A stretch of DNA of 64,000 bases, taken from NCBI GenBank assembly GCA_026545225.1, contig CM048846.1:86197270-86261269 (forward strand), written 5' to 3'. Each line of letters opens with the position of its first letter. Position 1 is the stretch's first letter. Positions 43,874 to 55,070 of the stretch are shown piece by piece. Position numbers and translations under genes: made by a program. The notes beneath the pieces are model-generated. The model was given only the letters and a program-made list of their open reading frames with translations, did not search any database and was not told the origin of the DNA. The stretch is from Cornus controversa. Its lineage: Eukaryota; Streptophyta; Magnoliopsida; Cornales; Cornaceae.

Positions 43874-44083
43874 TTGCAGTCCATCCACTATGTTGGACAT
43901 GCAGAGTATGGATTAATGTGTGGGGGGCCATTGAGGGTAGAAGTATGTTGAGCTATGCATATACATGTGCACCATGGGTATTAAGCTTCCGCAGTAAACT
44001 AAAGGTTAAGAACGTTCATTAGGGTTTAATGGACGGGTTCACCTTCGATTCCTGGGAGTCAAAAATCGGGGCGTGACAGATTA

Positions 44084-44656
44084 CTTCAGAAAACTCCTTT
44101 ATTTAATGGATCATCATTTAGAGGAAAGAATAGAAAAAATAAAAAAAAAGAGCTAGAAGACTTTAGGGTGACAGAGATTATTTGTTGGACATGTGGTGGT
44201 AAAGGTCATATATTTATTCAGTGTCCAAGTCCCAAAAATAACTTTTGTTTGAAAAAGAACTTGAAAGATAAAAAGAAAACTAAAGCTATGAAGTTTGTTA
44301 TTTTTAAGTCTGATTCTTCTTATTCTGATAGTTATTCCTCTTGTGATAATGATAATGATCTTCTTATTTTTGTTGTTTTATTGAATGATGATACTCCTAA
44401 AATTTCTTCTTCTAGCGTAGGTGAAACAGATAAGTATACAACTTTGAGTCAAGTTGGGTCTGATGATTCTGAAGATGAAGAACCAATCAAAGAAGAATTG
44501 TCTAAAGCTTTTAAGGAGTTGTTTATTGAGACTGTCAAAGTCAAAAGAGCCTACAAAAAGAAATCTAAACAATTGGAGATTATTGAAATTGAAAAAAAAT
44601 CTTTGATAAAAGAAAGTGAGCAGTTGACGAAGATACTCAAAGAGAATACATCATAA
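44084..44656 (+). pseudogene. copia gag C-terminal part with CCHC zinc knuckle
   Basis: Continuous with the ATG at 41581 once the solo LTR is discounted. It shows a basic stretch, the knuckle CWTCGGKGHIFIQC (C-x2-C-x4-H-x4-C, nucleic-acid binding), a serine/aspartate-rich acidic segment, then a lysine/glutamate-rich probable coiled coil ending at a stop at 44654. The coding region between ATG and knuckle is only about 40 codons, far shorter than in autonomous copia elements, so the N-terminal capsid domain is missing. Confidence 0.75.
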
Positions 44657-44756
44657 ATTTTGGATCTTAAGAATTAAGTAAATTTTTTTGAGAGTGAGGT
44701 TTTCTCGAGAGCGAGGTAAGTCAAGCTATTTCTCCTAGAGATTCTCTTGTTGCCAA

Positions 44757-45345
44757 AGTTAATTTTCTTGAACCTGAATTGAAAAAATCACAAGAGAAAT
44801 TGATTGTATTTACTTTTGGACATATTAAACTTGATATCATGATTAGTGTTGATAAGCCTGTAGGAGATAAGATTGGCCTAGGTTATAATGGATCATCATC
44901 TAAGGGTCAAACTGTCTTTGTTAACCTAAGAACTTGAACATGTCAACACCCAAACCTAAGATTCAAGTTGAGTTTATGCATGCTAATGATGTGTCCAATA
45001 TGCTTTATTGTACTTATTGTGGTAAAAATGAATATAGTCAACACTATTGCTATAGGAAAAAAAGGCATTCTACTTCTAATTTTCATGTACATAATTCTTT
45101 TGTTAAGAATAAAGTTCAATCTAGAAAGCCAATCATTCATAATAAACTCAAAAATTTTCAAGCTAGGAATAATTCAAATAAGAAGAATAATAGCTTTAAT
45201 TCTCCACAATACTTTCCTAATAGTTTGTATGTCAAAATAATTTGGATGAAAAAGAAGATTTGGAGAAATTTGTGTCTAGTTATTGATACTATGAGATTTA
45301 TCCTAATAGTTCTTTGGTGAAAAATTGGCCCCCTAACTGAGATCA
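44757..45345 (+). pseudogene. downstream copia gag-pol remnant with second cysteine motif
   Basis: In a shifted frame 44757-44937 reads LEPELKKSQEKLIVF.. and GDKIGLGYNGSS, a block I know from plant copia polyproteins. 44934-45320 reads CTYCGKNEYSQHYCYRKK, a second C-x2-C-type finger lacking the usual GH, then a lysine/asparagine-rich stretch and NSLVKNWPP. Nothing recognisable as protease or integrase follows. Confidence 0.6.
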
Positions 45346-45420
45346 TTAGGATCGTTATGGTCAAGGAATGATCTTATGTTCATTATCTATTTTCTATTGG
45401 ACCATATCTTGGAGTGCAGG

Positions 45421-47270
45421 TTAGGTTTTATTTATTTATTTTTATTTTTTTGATAATCATGAGAATGTGAAAATCATGTTTTTCTATGATATAATATGAT
45501 TTTTCTATATTTCTTTTGAATTCACTATGATTTGGGAGTGCATAATTGGGACACTTAGTTTTCAATGGAAGAAGTTTGTGAATTTATAATCTAAGCATTG
45601 ATGACTAATTTGCTCTGTTTGTTTATATTTAGTGGTAAATCTTTTGAATCCATACAATTTGTATACTATTCAAACTCTGACATAATTGATTGAAAATCAA
45701 TGTGAAGTTAACTACATTAAATTGTATAAGTAGCAAATTGAATATTTACATGATTGAAAGTAAAAAGAAAAGATTCTATGTTTACTGAATTCAGCAGAAA
45801 AAAAAAAGAAAAAAATAAAAAAAATGAAAAAGTGCTACTGAAAATCTAAGACAAATGAAAATGGCTAGCTTTGGGATTTCTCTGAAGCTACCATTATATA
45901 TGACAAAATCTCCAATGAGATGTCAAATAATAAGTTTTTTTGAAAAAAGACCTGGTTGTCCGTAAGAGTGAAAGTTGTCCTCTTAGAAATAAAAAAAATG
46001 AATGAAATTCAATATTTAAAAATTGATCATGTGTTACTCTTAAAGCTTTTTATCTAATATGCTTTAGCCAAATAATCAGAGGTATTTGATTACTTATTGA
46101 TGAAGCTGGATGGCGTACACACACATAGATTTATTAGATGAATTTTAAAATTTTTAAAAACATTGTGTATTGGAAATTGTGCCTTTATGATGAAATTAAG
46201 AATAAAATTTATTGACAAATTTATGAGTTTTAAAATTGTGCTTTTGCAAATTTTTTGACTTTTCGGGACATTTAGAACTCATCATTATTTTATGTGAAAA
46301 ATTGATTTTAATATTTGAATGATCATCATTAAGTTTGTTTCACACAAATAAAAATTCTAAAAAGATTTTTTGCATTTTTAGATTTTTTTTTTAGAGTTGT
46401 TTTTAGAGATTTTATTTTTGTTGTTGTTTTGGGTTGAAAAAACCCACACTGGACCAAGTTGAACCGGTCCAGGCGTCTCCTAGACCAATCCAACTTAGTC
46501 AGTGGGTCTGGTTTTAAATGTTCATTGCATTCAATTGTTGCCCACTTACTTTCTATCTCTACTCGAATGTTTCTCTTTCTAGGATTGTGATATTTTATCC
46601 ATTGATCTCCATCTCATCTATTGCCTATATTTGCTTGATTTTTGGTTAATTTGTGATTGAAATTGGTGGATGGGATTGAAATTGAAGGTTTGAGGTTAAT
46701 TTTGGGTGTTTGGAAGAACAAATAAGCTTTTAAGCTTATGTTTTCAAAGGTTGCACACTATCAACTCTAGCTTTTAAGTGTTTTGCATCCCTCTCGTCAT
46801 AGCTCTTGCCGGTGGATCAAAGAGAGCTAGAATTGATATTTCTATATCACCTGAGGGTCATATTGTGTTCATTTTGGCTTATTTTAAGGATCAATATAAC
46901 TTTGACAGCTATAAGAACAACATAGGTTTTCGGGCAATGAGCTATAAGAACAACATAGGTTTTCGGGCAATGTTTTAAATTGTGTTCATATGAGCAGTGG
47001 GTGAGTTTTGATTCCATCAGTTGAGAAAAATGCATCAAATGAATTTTTCTTAAAAATACATTGGTTATAATTCTACATGAAATGAGTAATTTTCATTATG
47101 ACAAGCTTGGGGATGACATGCATTAACTTGGCTATGTTATGCATTTGATGAGAATTGTGATAGTCTTGAGTTGTGGTGCATTATATGATAAAATGCAATA
47201 TGTGAGAATTATGAAGTTTTGTGCATTTATGTGATAGGTGTACATTATGTGAAAAGCGAGTTTTTGGGGT
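45421..47270. other. retrotransposon-derived non-coding DNA, unassigned
   Basis: No coding domain. Probably non-coding parts of the copia element and of the LTR tract to its right. A CCGGTCCA-type block at about 46450-46515 loosely resembles 40560-40640 but I could not show LTR identity. A 33-bp exact tandem duplication lies at 46908-46972. Confidence 0.4.
46908..46972. repeat. 33-bp tandem duplication
   Basis: GCTATAAGAACAACATAGGT..CGGGCAATGA occurs twice back to back (46908 and 46941), essentially identical, so recent. Confidence 0.95.
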
Positions 47271-48133
47271 ATGTGTGAGAATTAAGAAGGGCCCGGAGCC
47301 CTAGGGTGCAAGACCCAAAATTTAGCCAAGCGGGTGTCGCTTCTTTCAGGTTAGTAGCCCAAAAAGCGTAAACTGAGTTTGTGGTTTCGAAGAAACCCTT
47401 ACTATGGAATTGTGATAAGCGAAGTCCTCAGTTGAATTGATTTCCAGATTATACGTGGTGTGAGTTTACTTGCGAGTTGTGAATTCATTTAAGTTGTTAT
47501 ATATTGAAATGTGAAACATCATTCATAATTTCCAAAACTTGAGTGTTTTAAGGGTGAGAAACATGGATATTTGTCATGTAGCTACATAGAGATTTCATAT
47601 GCATTCATGCATAGCTGCCTGAGTTGAGGTAGAGTCGAGTGGATTATTCCTACTGGCCGTAGTTGTATGCTCACCCCCTTCCTCCAAACTCTGTTATAGA
47701 TAAAGCACCGATGGAAGAAGAAGCTTGAATAGCTTGAGTGGATCCTTGGAGTTCCCTTGGGATTTTGACTTTTGGATATGTAGATAGATGTTCATGCCGA
47801 TTTGTGGCATGTGAATTATGTTATTGATGTTATATGTACCTTTAAATCGTGTTGACATACTTAGATTCTCAAATGTAATTGTCGTTGGTGGCTTATGTAC
47901 GACTTATGAGACATGAATGGAAAATGTTTAACTTTGAACTTCAATGTGTGAGTTTTTACGATATGATTGCTAAGAGATGTAAATTTATGCTTGAACCATA
48001 TTGACGATGTTTTGAATCATTCTTTCAATGTCTTTCAACTTATGAAGAATGTATTAGGGCTATAGGTTGAGAATTGAATAAGGATGCCATAGGTCGTAAT
48101 CACTTGTTGGATTTGTTATTGTAGCAAGTGAGT

Positions 48134-48305
48134 GATTACGATGCATCGTAATCCCAATTACGATGCATCGTGATATGGCGATGCATCGTAAATGGTTGAG
48201 CGTGTTGTACAAAATCTAGAGATTTTTGCAACATGTTTCAATACATGTTTCATGTATCGTGATTTTGATGCATCGTAACCAGCATTACGATCCATTATAA
48301 TGCAT
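48134..48305 (+). repeat. array of ATGCAT-centred palindromes in an LTR tail
   Basis: 48134-48153 is a perfect 20-bp palindrome (GATTACGATG and its reverse complement). Near-copies follow at 48157, 48178, about 48252-48279 and 48284. The array ends about 200 bp before the LTR end at 48501. Confidence 0.85.
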
Positions 48306-48804
48306 GGCTGGCTGGGACATGGAGATGTGGTTAAATGAGGGAGAGGCGTTACGTGAGGGACCGATTGAGGTTCGTTGAGTCGGCAACGTACTTGTATACG
48401 TGCGTGCATTTATATAAGCTTTTGCATTGATATTGATGATTATAGTGTGATTGAATAGCTTAGTCACCCTTGGTTTCCGGGAGTCAGAAATCGGGGCGTG
48501 ATAACTTGGTATCAGAGCATGATATTAAGGAGCTATTGTGATTAGGAGTGTTGATGTTTGATGATCACCGTTCACTCCCATTTCCCTCACTCTTAATCGA
48601 GAGTCAGAAATCGGGGTATGATAATTTGGTTTTCGCATGTATGAATTGATGATTCTACGTATGAACAATCATGAAATGATTTAAGTAATGTTTTAGATTT
48701 CTATCCATGTTGAGAAATCATTTGTATTGTGTTGGAACTTGTGAGAACTAATGAAGGTTGCAAAATAGAACTTCAAATACAAACAGAGGATTTCTGTTTT
48801 GGGC

Positions 48805-48978
48805 ACTACGAGGTCTCGTAATCTCCATTACGAGGTATTGTAATCCCCATTACGAGGTATCGTAAATCCTTGAATAATTTGGTTAGAAAATCTGAGGACT
48901 ACGATAGGTCTTATGATTGCTCTATGAGGGATCGTAAATTATGAGGACTCATAATCAACATTACGAGGGATCATAATG
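48805..48978 (+). repeat. array of ATTACGA..TCGTAAT dyads in a second LTR tail
   Basis: About seven units, for example ATTACGAGGTATCGTAAAT (about 48849) and ATTACGAGGGATCATAAT (about 48959), with arms ATTACGA/TCGTAAT around a GGKA centre. The array lies about 370 bp before the LTR end at 49347. Confidence 0.8.
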
Positions 48979-49959
48979 CTTAGTAACTGAATGAGTGGGA
49001 ATTCATGGACTGTTTTGATTTGTTGCTTGGCAAGGGGTCCATTGGTGGGGTTTGCTTAAGGTATGATTTTATGTGAAATTATGAGGGTATGCTTCCACGA
49101 AATTGAGAGACTATGACTTTAGGTCGATTAATCTTAATTGATATTTAGGAATGGAACTTGAGGTGTTGTATGAAAGCTTCCGTATAGTGGATCTTAGTAG
49201 TCCAGATAGGAACCGGGAAGTAATAAAAAGTTATTTGGAACGTTTATGCGGAGTCATGGGAAAATGACCAGGCAAGTGTAATGTCTCACCTCCGAAATTC
49301 AAGATCAGATCGGAGGATTTCGGTGGGTCGGATTTCGGGGCGTGACAATATAACTTCCTCAATCTAATATATCGTTTTGGGCTTTTAGTTTTCTTGGTAT
49401 TTTGTTAGGTTTTACCTCAAGTGACCTTTTCTCAAATCTTGGCCTTCAGGTAGTCCATAGTGGGGGTGCAACTTGGGTTGGTCAATTACTTAAATCCAAC
49501 CTGAGCCCAGCCTGATTTTGCACGGGCTTGAGCAACAATTTTTATAATTAGGATTGAACTTGAATTGAAAATTTTCAACTCGAACTTAATTTAGGTTGGG
49601 CTTGGGTTAAGGTGCCAGTAACCCGAGCCCAACCTAAATTCGAATTCTAATTGGATTTTCTATATCATCTTTTATTTTTAATATATTATATATAATAGGT
49701 TAAACTGCAAAAAAAAACTCTTTATTATTTCACTTTTGCACTAAATCCCCCTTCTGAATTTTTTTTACAAAAAAACCCCCTCAAGTAATAGGAGGGAGTG
49801 ATTTAACAAACAGAAGTTAGTCAAATGTTGATGTTTATACATTGACCTTTTTCATATTTTTTTGAGACAAAACGCCCCTATGATTTATTTTTTATTTTTA
49901 TATTTTTATTAATTAAAAATACATAAAATATTATTTTAATTTGAATTAGTACAAAAGTG

Positions 49960-51349
49960 GACCCACATGCTTGGACCCGCGAGTAGGGTCGGGTCCACCC
50001 TTTTCATCCTTAACAGCCCAGGTTTTACCTTCCACCGGAAATGCCAGCCCCTCTGTCTTTCACACATCATCTTTGCAGATGACTTGTTTCTATTTGCTCA
50101 TGGTTATCTCAGTGTTGTTACTATCCTTAAAGAGGGTCTTGATACATTCTACTCACTATCTGGTCTTTTTGCAAACATTTCAAAAAGCCAGGTTTAGGCT
50201 TACTTTTCTGGAGTTTCAGAGGTCGCTCAACAAATCATTTCACATTTGTTACAATTTTATTCGTGAAATCTTCCTTTCACATACCTTGGTGTACCTCTAA
50301 TCTCTTCAATGCTTAGCTCCACTCACTGCTCAAGCCTTGTAGAGAAAATTGCTATGCTCAAGCATATTTTTCATCTCTTTGCTCATCCTAACTGTTTATG
50401 GTCCAAATGGATTCAAACAAATTTCTTGAAGCTGAAGAATTTTTGGGAAATAACATGCCCTTTATACTGTTCACGGTCACTCGGGAAGATCTTGCAGCTT
50501 TGGCCTCTTGCAAGACCTCTCATCGCAGTTAAAATTGGCAATGGATGCTCTGCCTCATTTTGGTTTGACAGTTGGCTCTCGTGTGGTCCACTGGTTGATA
50601 GAATGACCAATTCAATCACATTAAACACCTCCATTGGAAGATACACCAAAGTTAGTTCAATCATCAACAATGGTGAATGGCGTATACCAGGCTGCCTCCA
50701 GAGACTGATCCCCGAATTCATAAATCAATCCCTCCTACCCCCATTAAACCCTTCCAGTCCTGACTCATACATGTGGAACTCCTTACCATCCTTCTCCCTT
50801 GCTTCTACAATTCAATCACTTCTGGCAACACTTCATGAACTTGCTTAAATTCCAATACACCTTAACAATTGGCAGCAACTTCTTTCGGACATTTCCTCAT
50901 CAAAGCAATTTCTTCATGAACTTGTCCTGGCTGTATGTGTTTACTCGATATGGAGGGAAAGAAATAACATAATTTTTAGAAACAAGGCGGCTTCCTCACA
51001 AAGCATCATCCAAGCCATTACTTCCACCATCAGGCTTCGACTGCTTTCATGCACTTTCAAAGATTGTAGAGCAACTAGAATCCTTGCACTATCTTCAGAC
51101 CTCTAAGGAAACCCTCGGACCACCTGGAATTGAGGAATTGACACCTCCTTCCTCACTCATCACCCTCTTTGTCTTGCTCAAAGATGCCATGATGCTACAT
51201 GTTATTTAATGCTGCTTCTGCCCATTCTTCTGAATGTAAACCTGTTTGTATTCGGACTTGTTTGCTCCTTCTACAATATGGAGCTTGTTTGTAAATTTCC
51301 CATTTTATATACTGACTAACCTTACCAGAAAAAAAAAATTTAATCAGAG

Positions 51350-51350
<1 letters not shown>
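49960..51350 (+). mobile_element. truncated LINE (non-LTR retrotransposon) with poly(A)
   Basis: Starts inside reverse transcriptase: LSHIIFADDLFLFAHG (49068+1000 region, about 50065-50110) carries the FADD catalytic motif, followed by SLSGLFANISKSQV and a frame-shifted LPFTYLGVPL (about 50270-50300). It jumps to a C-terminal part (WSKWIQTNFL, NGCSASFWFDSWL at about 50395-50580) with about 150 residues missing between. VYSIWRERNNIIFRN (about 50940-50985) is the usual LINE C-terminal block. An A run at about 51329-51338 precedes a TA microsatellite. Stops occur, so it is dead. Confidence 0.85.
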
Positions 51351-51389
<39 letters not shown>

Positions 51390-51639
51390 CTATTTAGCTC
51401 CATTGGAAATGTTGGTATGATGATATGAGAGGTGTGTGCCAGGTGTTTGACTCAATTGGTCATACATTCAAGATTGCCATATCATGTGAGGAAATCAAGT
51501 GATGTTAACCTCTCTGAATCCTTACACTTCCTCAGCAGAATAAAGAATAAAAACAAAAGATATGCATAGGCCATTGGCCTTCTGATAGTTAATTCGTTCA
51601 AGGCTATATTGTTTTTCTGACTATGAAACAGATTTCTCT

Positions 51640-51935
51640 ATGCTTGTTATCATAGTGGAAGTGCTGATAAGTATTAGCTAATTGCGACAATGTTGCACAG
51701 AATATTGGTCACTAGTGTTGCAATCAACCTACTAGTTTCTTGTGTCTGAGTCAACATTTCCCATTAATTGTTTAAATGTCTCTTCCCTCAAACATATATG
51801 TTGTATTAGTCTCTCTTTCTATATCTTATAGATCAAATATATTGTATTAGATGTAACATCTTTTGCTAAGATACATTATATGTGAGGTCCCTTCTCCTCA
51901 TTCTTCTTCGTCATGATCATTAAATAATAAATTTG
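51640..51935 (+). pseudogene. orphan promoter and leader of a kinase gene, plus-oriented
   Basis: The plus strand matches the reverse complement of the upstream regions of genes B and C. TTAGCTAATTG, CAGAATATT and TTGCAATCAACCTACTAGT correspond to gene B's flank at 30200-30270. GATCAAATATATTG, TAACATCTTTTGCTAAGATA and GAGGTCCCTTCTCCTCATTCTTCTTC correspond to the 5' flank and leader of gene C (about 36490-36570). Homology stops just before where the start codon should be. No kinase coding sequence follows. Confidence 0.65.
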
Positions 51936-52611
51936 TGAAATTTCAAGCTTGCAAAGAGAATTTTAATTTTCTGCTGCTCGGACAATTAAGTCAGTAACTT
52001 TGTGGAACTTCAAGCTCACCTAGAAATACCGAATTGGTGAAATTTTGAAATATCTCAACTGATTAAAGAAAAGTAAGACCAAAAATAAGCTAAACAGATG
52101 GATGCATGTTTGGTGATTTTGGAATATCAAAAAAAAAAAAAATTGACCACAAGTTTCTGGGAAACTTCACCTAACAAATATAATTTCGTTCAGATATGAT
52201 GCTTACCGCAGAATAGAATCAAGACATACCTTTGACCTTATCTTAGTAGATAATGTAAATGGTAAGCTAAGAAAAAAGGAGTCTTCAACTATTGGAATTC
52301 TCGACAATGTAAAATGACATCTTTGACTAAAAGGGAAAAAACTCGAAGCAGTATTAAGACAAATGATACACAAAGAATGGCTGTATCAGAAGTATTTGCG
52401 TCCAACAAAACGAAGAAGTAACAACATAGGGGGATAGATGTGAGAGATAAAAAAATCTAGGAAATGTACACACAAACCAATGAGTACTAATGTAGGAGTG
52501 ACATTGTTCCATTTTAAGGCAGCTGGGAGGAGAAGTATATTAAAGTACAAAATACAATGGACATGGGCGAGATGGTATGAAATAGTTGTTGGTCTTTGAT
52601 TCCAATGTAAC
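51936..52611. other. intergenic, unassigned
   Basis: AT-rich, with no gene, repeat or transposon domain recognised. Confidence 0.4.
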
Positions 52612-52697
52612 TGTAACACCTGAAATTAGGATTTTTCTTTTGTCTTCACTAATGTAGGATTCAAAGGTAAATTATAGATTCTGTTGTTGGGGGGTGT

Positions 52698-52728
<31 letters not shown>

Positions 52729-55070
52729 GTGGTGGGGGTTGTGTAGTTATGGATATGTGTATATATATATATTTATATATGTGTGTGTGTGTGTGTGTGA
52801 GAAGCAGAGAGAGAGAAGAAGAAGAGAAGAAGACGACCCAATCACTAGCAGGCAAGTTGAACCTTGCCTTCATTTCTATATATATATAGATATAGATATA
52901 TATAGATAAACCAACTGCATGTATGATTTAAGTGGTAGTTTCCGTTCCATCAATAATTGTTGTGAGTTTCTCTTCTTTTTGTATCAATATGTTTATATAT
53001 ATATATATGGGATTTTCTAAGTTCAGTAGGTGTTGGGTCTGTTCGGATGCATGGCTTGGGTTTGGTTTGGTGGCCATGGTTTGGTAGCTGTGGGAAGAGG
53101 TTGAAGAAGTGTGTACAGTGGCTGGTCTGTGGTGGAACTTGGGTGCTAGCGGCTGAGGTGGTGTTAGCTGGGTTCACGAATTAAGGTTGGTGATGGGATT
53201 GTGCATGGCTGGGTGAGGGATACTCGGCTGTGAGGATGGTGATGATGGTGGTTGGTTGGGCTGAGGCGGCTCATGGAGGTGGCAGGTTGGTCACATTTGG
53301 TTGCCTTGGTTGTGGGTTTGGTGAGGCATAGCTAATGTGAGTCAATTCATGGTGGTTGGGGCCGAAGATGGTGGCTTTGCTTGGGTCTTCGGCTGCCTAG
53401 TGGTAGCCTATGGTGATGGAGAATGGATGTGTTTGGTTTGAATTTGGGTCTTCAATGGCTACGGTGGTGGGTTGTTGAAGGTGGCAGATTGAGTATTTAA
53501 TGATAGGTTTGTGGTGGCTGGTTCAATTTGGGTCATCTTGGTGATGAAGTTTGGGTTCTATAGTTGTGAGATGGTTAGTTTATAACATAGATTAGATGGA
53601 TATGGAAATGGGCTGCCCATGTACAAGAATTGGGTTGAAATCAATTGGGCTTTGTTTTGGGTTCATTATAAATGGTTGCATGACAATGGATTGGGCTGAA
53701 ATTAAGATTAGGCCCAATGTCATTTAAAAGAAAGTTAAAGAATTTCTTTTGGGCTGAAATAGAACTTGAAGAAAATGTTTCTAATGTTCCATTAATCACG
53801 AAAATTCTGAAATTCTATGTTTATGCATTTTTGAACTAATTATGCTAGAATAGTTGGTTCTAGGGAAAAATTCTCGAATGTTTCATAAATTACGAAAAAT
53901 TTATGAAATCATTTGTTTTAGTGCAATAGAGCTTGTTATGTTGAAGAGTTGGTTTTAAGAATTAAAGTTTCTGTTAGCGACGTTTTAAGTTGTATGAACG
54001 TGCCCAATTCGCTCTTTTAATTTATTAAATGTGAAAAATATTTAATAAATTATAAAAAATTTTATGTTGGTAAATAATGCTTGTTCCCTTTTTTTTTTAG
54101 AGTGAGTTAGGAAAAAATATCCTTTAGGCTCTAAAAATTACGAAAAGCTCTAGAGTCATACATTTTGGCATAATAAACTTAATTATACTAAAATAATTAA
54201 GTTTATAAAAGATTTAAGTGGGGAAATCTTAAAGTGATTAATTAATGTGATTAGTGATTACATTAAGAGAACGATTTGATTTATTAAATGTCAAAAGCAT
54301 TTAGTAAATCCTAAAAGCTTGAATGTGTGGAAATGAGATAAAAATTTCTTAAGGAATTAGTGAGGTATGGTCAAGGACCTACCTTTGGAGTGTGTACGAC
54401 CCTTTTGTTATGGCCATTGGGCGAAGCGTGCCCTTATTGTGTGGACGTGGTCCGGGACCATCTGGGTGAGTAGACGTACAAGCCCAGCCACATGTGCGAG
54501 CTTCCTTAGTCCGAGACTATGCGATGCGCACCACTTGTTGGCTAAGCATGCCATCTATTGGAGGGGAGCCCGGGGCTCACTGTGAGGTTATGTTAAGTTA
54601 ATCTAGATGATTAGCTTAATAAGGAATTGTTGATAACACGATTCCTATGTGTGAACTAAATTGTGAATATGATGATTAACTAGCGTTTAATTATCATAAG
54701 AAAATTTGTGAATGAAATCAACAAAGATTGTTGTACGTGTCCTTATATGTAGGAATTTAAGGCAAGGTCAATTTGTTGAGCAATGATAGTGTTTTGCAAT
54801 TCTTGCTGAGCTTGTTGAGCTCACCCCCATTTTATTTTTCAGGTACCGAGTGAATGGAAGCGCGGTACAGGACGATGGAGACCATTTACATGTAATTTTC
54901 TTAGCATGTATTTATCTTTTGTTGTACATAGTTGACTCTCAGGATGAGGGATGAGGTCTCCAGATAAAGTTTTTGTAATAGATGATCTAGACGATCACAT
55001 TTTGATTATAATATGTAAATTTTTGGATGAATGTACGATATGATAGACGTTGTGTTTCAAGTCGCGCACC
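52612..55070 (+). mobile_element. LTR-like tract, chromovirus-type, right end undefined
   Basis: Starts TGTAACACCTGAAATTAGG, an LTR start typical of plant chromovirus elements. It contains GAGCTCACCCCC..TTTTTCAGGTACC (about 54818-54846), the same block as in the LTRs at 43411 and 47670. 53030-53580 is rich in G and T on the plus strand. No protein domain. I could not find the matching end or a target duplication. Confidence 0.5.
52698..52737 (+). repeat. uninterrupted run of 40 G
   Basis: Forty consecutive G bases, bordered by TGT on each side, with further G runs beyond (GGGGGG before, GGGGG after) and a TG/TA microsatellite about 40 bp downstream. It can form several stacked G-quadruplexes. 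The exact length may be affected by sequencing or assembly. Confidence 0.85.

Larger units (their letters stand above)
41611..44078 (+). mobile_element. solo LTR of a chromovirus-like gypsy element with 5-bp target duplication
   Basis: Begins TGTAGAAACTGG and ends GGGGCGTGACA (TGT..ACA), flanked by GATTA on both sides (41606-41610 and 44079-44083). No internal domain and no second LTR, hence solo, 2,468 bp. Removing it with one GATTA copy restores the reading frame of the copia gag around it. It contains the GCTCACCCC..TTTTTACAGGTAAGG block (about 43411-43446) shared with two other LTR tracts here, a hairpin array and a dyad array. Small frames within it are not genes. Confidence 0.88.
40540..45420 (+). 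mobile_element. Ty1/copia relic 2, interrupted by a solo LTR
   Basis: LTR end at about 41200-41488, homologous to relic 1; primer site TTGGTATCCGAGC at about 41489-41501; ATG at 41581 opening gag. The gag frame is cut at 41610 by the solo LTR 41611-44078 and continues in the same frame at 44084. Downstream are a CCHC knuckle, an acidic/coiled region, a second cysteine motif and then nothing: no RT, RNase H or integrase through 45420. The LTR's 5' edge is undefined (about 40540, a guess from a CCAGTTTAA/CCAGTCAAA-rich block). Confidence 0.7.
47280..49347 (+). mobile_element. chromovirus-like LTR tails and primer site, rearranged
   Basis: One LTR tail ends at 48501 with GTCAGAAATCGGGGCGTGATA, followed by the primer site TTGGTATCAGAGC (48505-48517). 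A degenerate repeat of that end and primer site is at about 48600-48635. A second LTR tail ends at 49347 with TTTCGGGGCGTGACA. About 47665-47700 has the GCTCACCCCC block. No gag or pol is visible, so the interior is gone. The 5' edge is undefined. Confidence 0.65.

Noticed and set aside
43684..44022. 112-codon frame in the solo LTR
   Set aside because: It runs through the dyad array, has no family resemblance and lies wholly within an LTR.
46430..46520. 3' LTR of copia relic 2
   Set aside because: Only a short CCGGTCCA-type block resembles 40560-40640; the rest does not align, so LTR identity is unsupported.
42970..48978. CRISPR-like arrays
   Set aside because: The repeats are short, imperfect and palindromic with irregular spacing, lie inside LTRs, and the organism is a plant.
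52661..52909. Glycine-run and proline-run reading frames around the G40 tract
   Set aside because: They follow only from homopolymer and TG/TA repeats, with no other coding support.
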